DNA of 64,000 nucleotides from Turnera subulata (lineage: Eukaryota; Streptophyta; Magnoliopsida; Malpighiales; Passifloraceae): positions 31,143-95,142 of the forward strand of contig JAKUCV010002048.1 in NCBI GenBank assembly GCA_028386065.3, read 5' to 3'. Below the pieces are notes generated by a model. That model saw only the letters and a program-made list of their open reading frames with translations, did no database searches and was not told the DNA's origin. The position numbers and the translations under genes were made by a program. This document shows, in pieces, positions 11,171 to 22,690 of the stretch (its first letter is position 1; the number at the start of each line of letters is the position of its first letter).

Positions 11171-11655
11171 AAGTAGTGGGTTCAAGAAACCTTGTGTAAT
11201 TTTTGAGTTTTGTATGCCTTTTTACTTGTCATCATAAGTGCCTTGCATTCATGATGAACGATGTGAAGCTTCTTCCATAAAAGGGCGAGGGAATCCAAGT
11301 CCACCACAATGCTTTCTTTAAGCGATGGCGGCTTGAGTGAACCCGTTTCTCGCTGCTTAGCAATGATGGGGATTAATGGGCTTTGGTCCTCACGCGATAT
11401 CCATTATCACATGTGAGCAGGTCAACCTATTCCCTAGCGGCAATCTTTTGGCCCCCAACCAGCTGCATACCCTGTGCATCTCATGCATTGTGAATCAATA
11501 AGTGACACGTGCATGATTTATTGTTGTGAGTTCAAGTAAATGTGAATAGTTTGCCCTTTTATTCTTGTGCACCCCAAACCCAATGAGATAGTATACGCTG
11601 GGAAGCCCGTAGGAAACCAAGTCTCTGATCCCCGAACTTCGACTTCTAGGGCAAA
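11171..11655 (+). other. Tat untranslated leader
   Basis: 485 bp between the primer site and the first gag ATG. No ORF of interest. Contains the AGTAGTGGGTTC segment and a run of unremarkable sequence. Confidence 0.5.
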
Positions 11656-13104
11656 ATGAGTGAGGACAACAATGCTATGACAAATGTGGCTGAGGAATCC
11701 ATGGACCTGTTGAAAGATCCGAGGGTCAGAGATGCGCTGCTGGCTCTACAAAAAGGGAAGATGGTGTCCCCTGGGAGTGATGGGGGAAAAGTTTCAAAAT
11801 CAGGCCTTGAGAGTAAGGTGGTGGTCATCCAGGATGAGGACTCAATGATGCAAAAATCCAAGGGAGATGAGGAGAGACTTAAAAGGGTGGAAGAGCTATT
11901 GACGACCATTTAGAGGAAGGAAGATTACTGGAACTTGGACCGCTTGTCACTATTTCCCGGAGCCCGACTGCCTGAAAAATTTAAAATGCTCGACATTCAG
12001 AAGTTCAATGGAACAGGATGCCCTACAACCCATCTGAAGATCTATGTGAGGATGCTGCAGCCCATGGGGATAGGATCAGAGTTGATGGTTCAACTCTTCC
12101 AAAGGACTTTATCGAGAGCGGCCTTGAAGTGGTTCTTGCCCTTGGATGAAAGCAAAGTGAGCAAATGGGATGACATCTGTAAGGAGTTCGTAAATCAGTT
12201 ACAACACCGAAGTGGATGTAACCAAGAGGGATCTTGAGAAAACCAAACAAGAGGCCCAGGAAACGTTCTCTGCCAATATCTCGAGATGGTGCGGCAAAAC
12301 ATCATTGATGGTGAATAGACCCACTGAGGAGGACCAAGTGCAGATGGAGTTCAAGAACCTCCAACCAGCCTACTATGATCACATGGTTGGAAACTACTAT
12401 GCTAACTTTAAAGCACTTATTGAGGTTGGGATACAATTGGAGGATGCTATCAGCTCCGGGGAAATCAAAGCCTCTGCAGATGTCCCTACACCTAAGAGAA
12501 GTTTTAAAGTAGCTCAAGGAAAGAGGTCTATTGAGGTGAATCATGTTGTTGTCCAAGCGCCATTACAGATTGGATCAAAGCCCAGGGATTTCACCCCTCT
12601 CCCTATGTCTTTGGGTAAGATGCACAAGAAATGTATGGAGAAGGTCCTGTTGCATCCATTAGACCCAAGGCCCGACTTACCTCTCAGGGGGGACCCCAAC
12701 AAGTTCTCTGAATTCCATCAGATGGATGGGCATATTACTGATAATTGGTCCCGACTCCGCCATGAAGTCCCGGATATGATAGAAAGGAAGGAGATAATCT
12801 TACCCAAGAGGCCTAACACCAAGTTGAACCCACTATCCTTGCACGAAGAGATTGATGTGGTGGAGGTAGAGCCCGTACCTGAACATGAAAGCTTTATGCT
12901 CAACGTTAGTGGATATGTGGATTTAGACAAAGAAGTTGGCATTATCACTCGATCCGGAAGGATATTAATGAAAACTCTTCTCCGTTTAGATGAACCTAAA
13001 GAAGCAATGGACCATGAAGAAGTTATGGTGGTTAAGCCACTGAATAAGACTCAGGGTAATATCTCAATCCGGGGCTCCAAACCTGGAGCAAAGCCCATGT
13101 CCCT
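11656..13104 (+). pseudogene. Tat gag, broken
   Basis: Capsid-type polyprotein. It starts at ATG 11656 with a short N-terminal segment (MSEDNNAMTNVAEES) that meets a stop at 11911. The core follows (LPEKFKMLDIQKFNGTGCP; LKWFLPLDESKVSKWDDI), as in Tat gag proteins. A frameshift near 12215-12237 moves it into the frame that runs to the copia insertion. The region expected to hold a CxxH...GHxTxxC knuckle reads FSEFHQMDGHITDNW, so both cysteines are lost. The end contains IITRSGRIL, the usual link toward protease. The next residues resume after the copia element at 21591. Confidence 0.75.
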
Positions 13105-13109
13105 ATTGA

Positions 13110-14671
13110 TGTTAGAACTCATGATTCATTACAGGTTTTGATAATTGACAAACCAACTCCAGATCATGACAAAGATGAAGTAAAAAGAAATGAAGTCAAA
13201 CCAATCCTCAAGCCAAAGAAACCATTCAAGAGCAAAGGATCAAAGTGAATGAGCACAAGATTGAAGAGCCAAGCAAGAAGAGTTAAATTCATAAATTGTA
13301 CAAGGTATAACACTCAACTCTTTTAGGACATTGGCTCAAAATAAGATGAATTTTGCTCATACATCACATAACATATTTCCAAGCATAAAAATGATTTTCG
13401 AGCCATGAACATCGATGTTGTGGATTTACACATCGATGTTCCTGTCTTTGAACAAGTCTTCAAAATAGGCAGTAGGCTCAGAACATCGATGTTGGAATCC
13501 CAAACATCGATGTTCTTGGCTTCAACCATTTTTCCAAAAATTGGGAGTAGGCAAATAACATCGATGTTGGAATCCTAACATCGATGTTCTAAAGACCGTT
13601 GCATTTGAAAACAATCACAACATCGATGTTCTTTGTGTCAACATCGATGTTCTATAATGGTCAGTTTTAATCGCTTTTCACAGAAGCAAAATAACATCGA
13701 TGTTGGATTTAGAACATCGATGTTCTTCAAATTGAATCTTTAACTCTTGTTCACAAAAGCAAAATAACATCGATGTTGTAAAACTAAACATCGATGTTCT
13801 TCAATGATCAGTTTTCATCTCATTTTCACAGAAGCAAAATAACATCGATGTTGGTTTATAAAACATCGATGTTCTTCACATGATGCTTTAAAGGTTTTTT
13901 CACAGAATCAAAATAACATCGATGTTGGGTTGGAGAACATCGATGTTTTAGTTACCGTTAGTCAATAATTCAAATTTACTGGACAAAACATCGATGTTAT
14001 GACCGTTATTCTGACAACTTTTTAGCACCCACTATATCTTGTTTAAAGCTGTTTTCATGAGTGCATTTCAAACGGCTCCATAACTTTTCAGAGCTACAAA
14101 TTGAGCATTTTTAGCTCTGATTCAGTACTAATCAACTCTCTACATTCAAGCATTCATCTCATACATTCAAATCAATTTTTGTTGAGCCAATATCCTATTG
14201 AGGATTTGAGAGTTGCCTTTTAGAGCTCTACTTGTATACTCATATCTGCTCTTTGTGAGAGTTCTTTGTTTGAGTGATTAAATTGTGTATTTATACACCT
14301 TAAGGGAGGTTAGTTCCCTTGTTGAAATTCATAGGAAGAGGGTATATCTTCTTGTGTGAGAAGTCTTGAAGTGAGGTATCTTCAAGCAAGAGTGTTGAGG
14401 TTCATGTGACTTGAACTCTCAGGTTTAGGATTCTTGTGATTAGAATTCCTAGGTTGTAAATGGTTTGCTAAGCACCCAGAAGCTTAACCTAGATAGTGAA
14501 CTCTTCAAGTGATTCTTGAAGGACTGGATTAGCCACAAATTAGTTGTGTGTGAACCAGTATAAAATCCTTGTGTCCTTCAATCTTTAATTCCGCATTTAT
14601 TTCCTGCTTATTTCGTTTTAATCCGATAAACGCTATTCACCCCCCTCTAGCGTAGGGCTATTGTTCTAACA
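13110..14671 (+). repeat. Sirevirus 1 5' LTR
   Basis: 1562 bp, TGTTAGAACTC...GTTCTAACA. It contains 17 palindromes of the form AACATCGATGTT between 13408 and 13998. The TATA candidate is downstream, at either CACTATATC (about 14029) or TGTATTTATACAC (about 14288). It is 21-24 bp shorter than the 3' LTR because one palindrome and its spacer are missing at 13998. Confidence 0.9.
13408..13998. repeat. Paired AACATCGATGTT palindrome array, 5' LTR copy
   Basis: ATCGAT cores begin at 13411, 13432, 13485, 13506, 13560, 13580, 13622, 13643, 13696, 13716, 13769, 13790, 13844, 13865, 13918, 13939 and 13990. They form eight pairs with 20-21 bp core-to-core spacing plus one single. Pair-to-pair distance is 72-75 bp except once (62). 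All 17 cores are intact in this copy. The flanking sequence between pairs is partly conserved (CACAGAAGCAAAATAAC), so it is also a minisatellite of about 74 bp. Confidence 0.9.
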
Positions 14672-14673
14672 AT

Positions 14674-14691
14674 TGGTAGCGGAGCCTAACT
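14674..14691 (+). other. Sirevirus 1 primer-binding site
   Basis: TGGTAGCGGAGCCTAACT two bases after the LTR end. Matches the plant initiator-tRNA-Met primer pattern TGGTAnCnGAGC. Confidence 0.75.
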
Positions 14692-14727
14692 CTCTGAAAG
14701 ACTTAACCGTTTGAGAGGAAATTTTCT

Positions 14728-16491
14728 ATGGCTTCTTCAAGTAATCATGCAGGACTCTTCGAAGGACAATCAACCACTCGTCCACCGTTCTTTGATGGCA
14801 CCAGTTACAGCTACTGGAAAGAGAGGATGAGAATTTTCCTCCAATCCAACAACTATGCTCTTTGGCGAATCATGAAGATTGGAGAGCAAATTCCGATGAA
14901 GAAAGATGGTGAAATCCAAGTGCCAAAGACGGAGGAGGAGTACAACGCTGCAGACATTATATTGGTTGAAAACAAAGCCAAATCAATCAACATGCTCTAT
15001 TGTGCAGCCAACCCCTATGACTACCGGAAAATTTCTTGCTGCACAACCGCAAAAGAAATGTGGGACAAGCTGGAGGTCACCTATGAAGGAACCGATCAAG
15101 TTTGAGAAGCCAAAATCGACTCCCTCACTGCAGATTACGAACTCGTTCGAATGAAGGAGAACGAAGGAATTGAGGAGATGTTCGAACGATTTTCTAAAAA
15201 CGTAAATAACCTTCATGCTCTCAAGAAGGTCTACTTCGACAAGGACTTGGTCAGAAAAGTCCTTAGATGCCTCACTCCCGAATGGCGTTCCAAAGCCGAC
15301 GCAATCTATGAAAACATCGAGACATCAAACACAACAATTGACAGTCTTAGAGGTAATCTTCTAACCTATGAAACCACTATCCTTAAACCCTCTTTGCAGG
15401 AACCAAAGAAGAAGAACATAGCTCTCAAAGCTTCCACCTCCAAGACGCAAGAGCTCACTGAATCGGACTCTAGCGACGACGATCAGGAACTCGGACTTGT
15501 CATCCGCAAATTCCACAAATTCATGAAGAAGGAATTTGTAAAGAAAGGGAGAAAGATGTCTGGACCACCCAAATGCTATGGGTGTGGAGAGAGTGGGCAC
15601 ATCAAGCCCAAATGCCCCAAAGCAAAGGAGGGAAATGAGAAGAAGTCCTACAAGAAGCAAAGGGCATACATCTCATAGGGAGGCGATTCCGGCGATGAAT
15701 CATCCGATAGTGATGAAGAAGAAACGGCTAACCTATGTCTCATGGCAAGGGAAGAACCGAAAGAGGTAAGTACCACTTCTCCAAATGAAAATTTTACATA
15801 TGAAGAATTACAAAATGCATTTGATGAGCTTTATAGTGAATTCATTTCTATTTCTAAAGTTAATAAGAGTTTAAAGAAACAAGTTATAACTTTGGAAAAT
15901 GAAATGGAAAATGTGTCTAATGAGAATAAGAATCTTAAGGAAGAAAATACGACTCTAGACACACCCAAGGAATGTGTATCATGTGGCTCCTTAAAAGAAC
16001 AAAATGAAAAATTAGCATGTGAAAATAGGAAACTGAAGGATGAAAATAAGATGCTAGAAAAGAAGAGTATAGAGGAATGTTCATCATGTATACCTTTAAG
16101 AAAACAAGTTGAACAACTTGAAACAACCTTGAAGAAGTTTAATACTCCTCATAAAAATCTGAATTCTATGCTAGGTAATTTGCAATCTACTAGGCATGGA
16201 ATAGGTTTTAGAAATAAACCTAAAAGACATAAAATTGAATCAAAGAAACCTAAGGTACAACGTAAGGTAAACAAAGTGAGTAATGTGCATAAGTATAGGA
16301 AACATAGTAACTACTATCAACCTAGAAGAATGCATAACCCAAATGTCATTTGTCATTATTGCAATAGAATAGGACACATTGCTCCTATTTGTTTCACTAG
16401 GCATAGGCATTGGGCTCAAGAAGAAGCTCATAACCACTATGCTCCTAACACTCAAGGACCCAAGAAGATTTGGGTACCTAAATCTCATTGA
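14728..16491 (+). pseudogene. Sirevirus 1 gag, two premature stops
   Basis: Capsid/nucleocapsid polyprotein, start ATG 14728 (MASSSNHAGLFEGQS), about 588 codons in a single frame. Copia gag signatures: PPFFDGTSYSYWKERMRIFL near the start, then WDKLEVTYEGTDQV. Two stops break it: TGA at 15103-15105 (consistent with CGA to TGA) and TAG at 15676-15678 (consistent with TGG to TAG). The first zinc knuckle CYGCGESGHIKPKC is at about 15574-15615, a long Glu/Lys/Asn-rich coiled coil at about 15790-16140, and the second knuckle CHYCNRIGHIAPIC at about 16350-16392. Two knuckles and a coiled-coil tail are Sirevirus traits. The frame ends at 16491 and pol follows in another frame. Confidence 0.85.
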
Positions 16492-16498
16492 TTTGATG

Positions 16499-19400
16499 TT
16501 GTAGGTATGCTTGAAGGCATCAAGTGTACTTTGGTACCTTGATAGCAGATGCTCCAAGCACATGACCGGAGAAGCATCCAAATTTTTGCAAATAAAGCCA
16601 TCAAATGGAGGAAACGTTGTCTTTGGAGACAACAACAAAGGAAAGATCATCAGCATTGGCTCGGTTGGCAAAGATGAGTCTTCCTCCATTGATAATGTCT
16701 TGCTTGTTAAAGGTCTTAAACACAGTCTCTTAAGCATAAGTCAATTATGTGATAAGGGGAATCGTGTGATTTTTGATTCCAAGTCATGCACCGTAGAACG
16801 TCTTAGTGATAGTAAGATCATTCTACAAGGTGATAGAATTGACAACATTTATATGGTTAACTTAGAAGAGTCTTCATCAAAATTTTCAAAATGTCTAATG
16901 AGCAAAGAAGAAGATATGTGGTTATGGCATCGTAGAGTAGGTCATGTTAATATGAAAATGTTAAACAAACTAGTTAATCAAGATTTAGTAGTTGGCATTC
17001 CAAAAATTAAATTTGAGAAGGACTCCATATGTGATGCATGTCAAAAGGGGAAGCAAGTGCGAGATTCGTTTCATTCTAAAAATGTTGTCTCAACTTCTAG
17101 ACCACTTCAACTTTTACACATGGATCTCTTTGGTCCCTCACAAATTAAAAGTTTTGGAGGGAACTATTATGCTTTTGTTATTGTGGATGATTATACTAGA
17201 TTCACTTGGACTTTATTTCTTACTCATAAAAGTGAAGCATTTGATACTTTCAAGGGCTTTCTTAAGAAAGTTCAAAATGAAAAAGGTTGTTTAATTGCTT
17301 GCATTAGAAGTGATCATGGAGGAGAATTTGAAAACAATCATTTTTCAGCTTTTTGTGATAAACATGGCATTGAGCACAATTTCTCAGCCCCTCAGACACC
17401 ACAATAAAATGGCGTTGTTGAACGCAAAAATCGGTGTCTTGAGGAAATGGGAAGAACTATGCTCGATGAGGCTAATATTCCTAAGTATTTCTGGGCTGAT
17501 GCAGTGAGTACGGCTTGCTACGTGTTAAACCGAGCAATCATTAGGCCATTACTCATGAAAACACCCTATGAATTATACAAGGGAAGAAAGCCAAATATTT
17601 CCCATCTTAGAGTCTTTGGCTGCAAATGTTTTGTGCATAATAATGGAAAAGACAATTTGGGAAAATTTGATGCAAAATCTGATGAAGGCATCTTTCTAGG
17701 CTATTCATTGCGCAGCAAGGCGTATAGAGTTTTTAACAAACGAACCTTAAGTGTTGAGGAGTCCCCTCATGTTGTATTTGCAGAGAATAATACTCGCTCG
17801 GCGAGAAAGGATTTCTGTGATGATCTTGTAGGTACACTTGAGAAGATGTCATTGGATGATAAGGAAGAAGAAGATATGCAAGACAACGTTTGGAAGAAAG
17901 GAGGCACTTCAACCGAACCTACACCTCAACAAGAAATGGAGGCTGCACCTCAACAAGAAGAACCAAGCCCAGTGGAAGACATGCAAGAAACAACGGTTGA
18001 TATCAACCAAGAATTACCTAGAGCATGGCGAGAGTCCAAAGATCATCCCCTTGACACGGTAATAGGTGATATCAACCGCGGAGTAAGTACTCGAAATTCT
18101 CTTAGAGATAACATAGGGCACATTGCATTTGTTTCACAAATTGAGCCTACAACCATTTCTGAAGCAATTAATGATGAACATTGGACCTTGGCTATGCAAG
18201 AAGAGCTAAATCAATTCAAACGTAATGATGTTTGGGAATTGGTTCCAAGGCCCATTGATCATACAATAATTGGCACGAAATGGGTGTTTAGAAACAAACT
18301 AGATGAAAACGGCATAATAACTAGAAACAAAGCTAGGTTGGTAGCAAAAGGATACAATCAAGAAGAAGGAATTGATTTTGAAGAAACATATGCACCTGTT
18401 GCACGTCTAGAAGCCATTCGTCTTTTGCTTGCATTTGTATCATCTATGAATTTCAAACTTTATCAAATGGATGTCAAAAGTGCATTTCTAAATGGCTTCA
18501 TCCAAGAGGAAGTATATGTTGCTCAACCTCCTGGCTTTGAAGATCATACCTTTCCCGATCATGTTTTCAAACTCAAGAAAGCACTCTACGGTCTCAAACA
18601 AGCTCCAAGAGCTTGGTATGAACGTTTGAGTAAATTTCGTTTGGATAATGGATTCACTAGAGGGAAGGTTGACACCACCTTATTCATTACGAACAAACAT
18701 CATAACATTCTTTAGGTTCAAATTTATGTAGATGATATTATTTTTGGTGCCACTAATGAGTCTTTGTGCAAAGAATTCTCTAACATGATGACCAGTGAGT
18801 TTGAGATGTCCATGATGGGTGAGTTGACATTCTTCCTCGGCTTACAAGTCAAACAAATGAAGGAAGGAACATTCATCTCCCAAGCCAAGTATTGCAAGGA
18901 GTTGCTCAAGCGCTTTGAAATGGACAACTCCAAGCAAGTGGCCACACCAGTGAGCACTTCCATACATTTAGACAAAGATGAGAGAGGTATTGAAGTTGAC
19001 ATTAAGAAATATCGAGGTATGATCGGATCACTTCTTTACCTTACAGCAAGTAGGCCGGATATCATGTTTAGTGTTTGTTTATGTGCAAGGTTTCAATCTT
19101 GTCCTAAAGAGTCTCATTTTAAGGCTATAAAACGAATAATGAAATACCTTGTAGGCACAATAAATGTTGGCTTATGGTATCCAAAAGGCACTACACATCA
19201 TCTCGTCGGCTATTCCGACTCTGATTTTGCAGGCTGCAAATTAGATCGAAAAAGCACTAGTGGAACATGCCATTTGCTAGGTAGCTCATTAGTCTCATGG
19301 TTTAGCAAGAAACAAGCTAGTGTTGCATTGTCTACCACCGAAGCAGAATACATTGCCGCTGGAAGTTGTTGTGCACAAATTCTTTGGATGAAACAACAAC

Positions 19401-19675
19401 TAAAAGATTATGGTCTAAGCCTTAGTCATGTGCCTTTTAAATGTGATAACACAAGTGCGATAAGCTTGACCAAGAACCCTGTTCTTCATTCGAGAACAAA
19501 ACATATAGATATTAGGCATCACTTCATTAGGGATCATCTTCACAAGGGAGATGTAGCTATTGAATTCGTTGAAACCAAATCTCAACTAGCTGACATCTTC
19601 ACAAAACCCTTAGACAAAGAGTCATACTTTCGAATTCGAACTGAACTTGGCATACTTGACTCTACATTAATGTAA
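16499..19675 (+). pseudogene. Sirevirus 1 pol (PR-INT-RT-RH), two premature stops
   Basis: One frame from the gag junction to TAA at 19673. Protease reads LDSRCSKHMTG, so the catalytic DSG has become DSR. Integrase: zinc head (HRRVGHVNMK ... CDACQKGK), core with HMDLFGP, IRSDHGGEF and, after a TAA at 17405, the VVERK segment. [52 protein letters not shown] at 18713 just before IYVDDIIFG. RNase H: YSDSDFAGCKLDRKSTSG, STTEAEYIAAG, RTKHIDIRHHFIRDH, ending LADIFTKPLD. Both stops are single-base changes (CAA to TAA, TTG to TAG). Normal length for the group. Inactive because of the stops and the protease change, but otherwise well preserved. Confidence 0.9.
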
Positions 19676-19999
19676 TCTATGCATTCCTCACATATCTCTT
19701 TTTGACCATTACTGACTTGAGCGTCGGAGGCTCCCCTAATTTTGTTTTGCAGGTATTACCCTTCGTAAAGGCAACAAGATAGGGGGAACAAGCATAGAAA
19801 TGTATAGGCGTAGATAATATGCTAACATTGTTATTGCACATCATCATTTCTTTTTGCTAATGCCAAAAGGGGGAAGATAAGAAGAGAAGTATATGCATCA
19901 AGATAGGGGGAATCATTATTTGAAAAATATAGGGGGAATTGTTGTTATAAATATTGGCATATACTTCTAGTTGTTTGTTATTACCAAAAAGGGGGAAAT
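19676..19999 (+). other. Sirevirus 1 3' untranslated region with five polypurine tracts
   Basis: AGGGGGAA occurs at 19781, 19868, 19905, 19931 and 19990. The last directly precedes the 3' LTR at 20000 and is the functional-position tract. Repeated tracts here are a described Sirevirus feature. Confidence 0.8.
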
Positions 20000-21585
20000 T
20001 GTTAGAACTCATGATTCATTACTGGTTTTGATAATTGACAAACCAACTCCAGATCATGACAAAGATGAAGCAAAAAGAAATGAAGTCAAACTAATTCTCA
20101 AGCAAAAGAAACCATTCAAGAGCAAAGGATCAAAGTAAATGAGCACAAGATTGAAGAGCCAAGCAAGAAGAGTTAGATTCATAAATTGTACAAGGTATAA
20201 CACTCAACTCTTCTAGGACATTGGCTCAAAATAAGATGAATTTTGCTCATGCATCACATAACATATTTCCAAGCATAAAAATGATTTTCGAGCCATGAAC
20301 ATCGATGTTGTGGATTTACACATCGATGTTCCTGCCTTTGAACAAGTCTTCAAAACAGGCAGTAGGCTCAGAACATCGATGTTGGAATCCCAAACATCGA
20401 TGTTCTTGGCTTCAACCATTTTTTCCGAAAATTGGCAGTAGGCAAATAACATCGATGTTGGAATCCTAACATCGACGTTCTAAAGACCGTTGCATTTGAA
20501 AACAATCACAACATCGATGTTCTTTGTGTCAACATCGATGTTCTATAATGGTCAGTTTTAATCGTTTTTCACAGAAGCAAAATAACATCAATGTTGGATT
20601 TAGAACATCGATGTTCTTCAAATTGAATCTTTAACTCTTGTTCACAGAAGCAAAATAACATCGATGTTGTAAAACTAAACATCGATGTTCTTTAATGATC
20701 AGTTTTCATCTCATTTTCACAGAAGCAAAATAACAACGATGTTGGTTTATAAAACATCGATGTTCTTCACATGATGCTTTAAAGGATTTTTCACAGAATC
20801 AAAATAACATCGATGTTGGGTTGGAGAACATCGATGTTTTAGTTACCGTTAGTCCAATAATTCAAATTTACTGGACAAAACATCGATGTTGTGCCTTTAA
20901 ACATCGATGTTATGACCGTTATTCTGACAACTTTTTAGCACCCACTATATCTTGTTTAAAGCTGTTTTCTTGAGTGCATTTCAAACGGCTCCATAACTTT
21001 TCAGAGCTACAAATTGAGCATTTTTAGCTCTGATTCAGTAGTAATCAACTCTCTACATTCAAGCATTCATCTCATACATTCAAATCAATTTTTGTTGAGC
21101 CAATATCCTATTGAGGATTTGAGAGTTGCCTTTTAGAGCTCTACTTGTATACTCATATCTGCTCTTTGTGAGAGTTCTTTGTTTGAGTGATTAAATTGTG
21201 TATTTATACACTTTGAGGGAGGTTAGTTCCCTTGTTGAAATTCATAGGAAGAGGGTATATCTTCTTGTGTGAGAAGTCTTGAAGTGAGGTATCTTCAAGC
21301 AAGAGTGTTGAGGTTCATGTGACTTGAACTCTCAGGTTTAGGATTCTTGTGATTAGAATTCCTAGGTTGTAAACGGTTTGTTAAGCACCCGGAAGCTTAA
21401 CTTAGATAGTGAACTCTTCAAGTGAATCTTGAAGGCCTGGATTAGCCACAAATTAGTTGTGTGTGAACCAGTATAAAATCCTTGTGTCCTTCAGTCTTTA
21501 ATTCCGCATTTATTTCCTACTTATTTCGTTTTAATCCGATAAACGCTATTCACCCCCCCTCTAGCGTAGGGCTATTGTTCTAACA
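20000..21585 (+). repeat. Sirevirus 1 3' LTR
   Basis: 1586 bp, same ends as the 5' LTR. It has 18 palindromes (nine full pairs, the last with ATCGAT at 20882 and 20903). Three are damaged: ATCGAC near 20474, ATCAAT near 20587, AACGAT near 20734. Followed by the ATTGA duplication. Confidence 0.9.
20298..20911. repeat. Paired AACATCGATGTT palindrome array, 3' LTR copy
   Basis: Same layout as the 5' LTR array, with the terminal pair complete. 15 of 18 palindromes are intact. Confidence 0.88.
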
Positions 21586-21590
21586 ATTGA

Positions 21591-22690
21591 CACTACGCCT
21601 GAGACACTAGCTAACATGATAGCTTCAGTGGAAACTGATAATCAAATTTCTTTCTCTGATAAGGACTTGCGCTTGGACAGGGGAATTCATGTTGAGGCAT
21701 TATACATCACCATCCAAGTCAAAGATAACCAAGTACCTTTGGCACTGATAGACAACAAAACGGCCTTGAATGTATGTCCCCTGAAAACTGCAAGCTTGTT
21801 AGGGTTTGGGGCAACTTATTTCTTGCCCTCTCGAACGATGGTGAGAGCATATGACAATGCTCGAAGGGAAGTCTTGGGGAAGGTAAAATTGGAAGTAGTC
21901 ATTGGGCCTGCTCGTTTCACAGTGGAATTCCAAGTACTAGATATCGCCTCTAGCTTCAACCTACTTCTCGGGAGGCCATGGTTGCACCAAGCTTGGGCTG
22001 TAGCTTCCACTTTGCATCAAATGCTATGTTTTCCCTATCAAGGAGGGATAGTCACAATTAAAGGGGAAACAGTAGAGAAGAACATCAAGCCAGTATTCGG
22101 GGTTGAAGGGGATGAGGAGGTGACTCTATCAAGCTTTGTTTTCGAATCTATCGGTACCATCTCAACAGATAAGCTTGTTAGTAGACCTCCCTATTACAAT
22201 CCATTTGGCAATACATCAATTATGGGGATCATGGAGAAGATGAGGTACTTCCCGATCATGGGGTTAGGGAAGAGACAACAAGGGATATTGGAAATCCCTC
22301 AAGTTTTAAAAGCCATACCACCCTTCGCTCTGGGATACACTCCAACCCCGATGGATCTAGAGAGGCAAAAATAGAAGGACCAAGCAAGGGCACTAGCTCG
22401 GAAGAAGAAGCGAGATTGGGATTTCCCCACGAAGCCCTAATTCAAGACACTGAATGGCTATTTCATAAAAGAAGGAGAGGACTTCCCCTCTTATGGATTC
22501 CTTGAACCATGGGTATGTAACATCACAAAGATCAGGAAGCCGAGGTTCGAGTTATTTTTCGATTGCTATTCGGAGATCCAGAAGAAGAAGAAAGATGAGA
22601 AGAAGATGAAGACTTTGGTTGCAAGTATCTCTTTAAGGAGGGTGAGGCTATTTGAGGAGATGGGCGTTAGTCCATATGGGATGCCTAGTT
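21591..22690 (+). pseudogene. Tat protease region, pol remainder missing
   Basis: Continues the Tat polyprotein after the copia insertion. Main open stretch 21616-22374. Retroviral-type aspartic protease fold: VPLALIDNKTALNVCPL (catalytic LIDNG changed to LIDNK), RAYDNARREVLGKV, SSFNLLLGRPWLHQAWAV. Downstream, in the same frame after a stop at 22372, is a basic segment and a GYFIKEGEDFPSYGFLEPW-type linker to about 22690. No RT, RNase H or integrase follows, although a Tat pol should continue for about 3 kb. The loss is a deletion or the element is a gag-protease derivative. Confidence 0.75.

Larger units (their letters stand above)
13110..21585 (+). mobile_element. Sirevirus-type Ty1/copia retrotransposon 1, complete structure
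   Basis: LTR 13110-14671, primer site 14674-14691, gag, pol, a region with repeated polypurine tracts, LTR 20000-21585. Flanked by a perfect ATTGA duplication (13105-13109 and 21586-21590) inside Tat gag/protease. Long LTRs, gag with two zinc knuckles and a coiled coil, and multiple polypurine tracts point to the Sirevirus lineage. Gag and pol have only a handful of stops, all in otherwise continuous frames. The LTRs differ by roughly 3% over their first 450 bp by eye, so the insertion is fairly young compared with the elements around it. Confidence 0.9.

Noticed and set aside
13408..13998. Regular palindromic repeats with spacers resembling a CRISPR array
   Set aside because: The repeats are 12-bp palindromes inside a plant LTR, spacers are similar to each other, and no cas genes exist. 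It is an LTR array.
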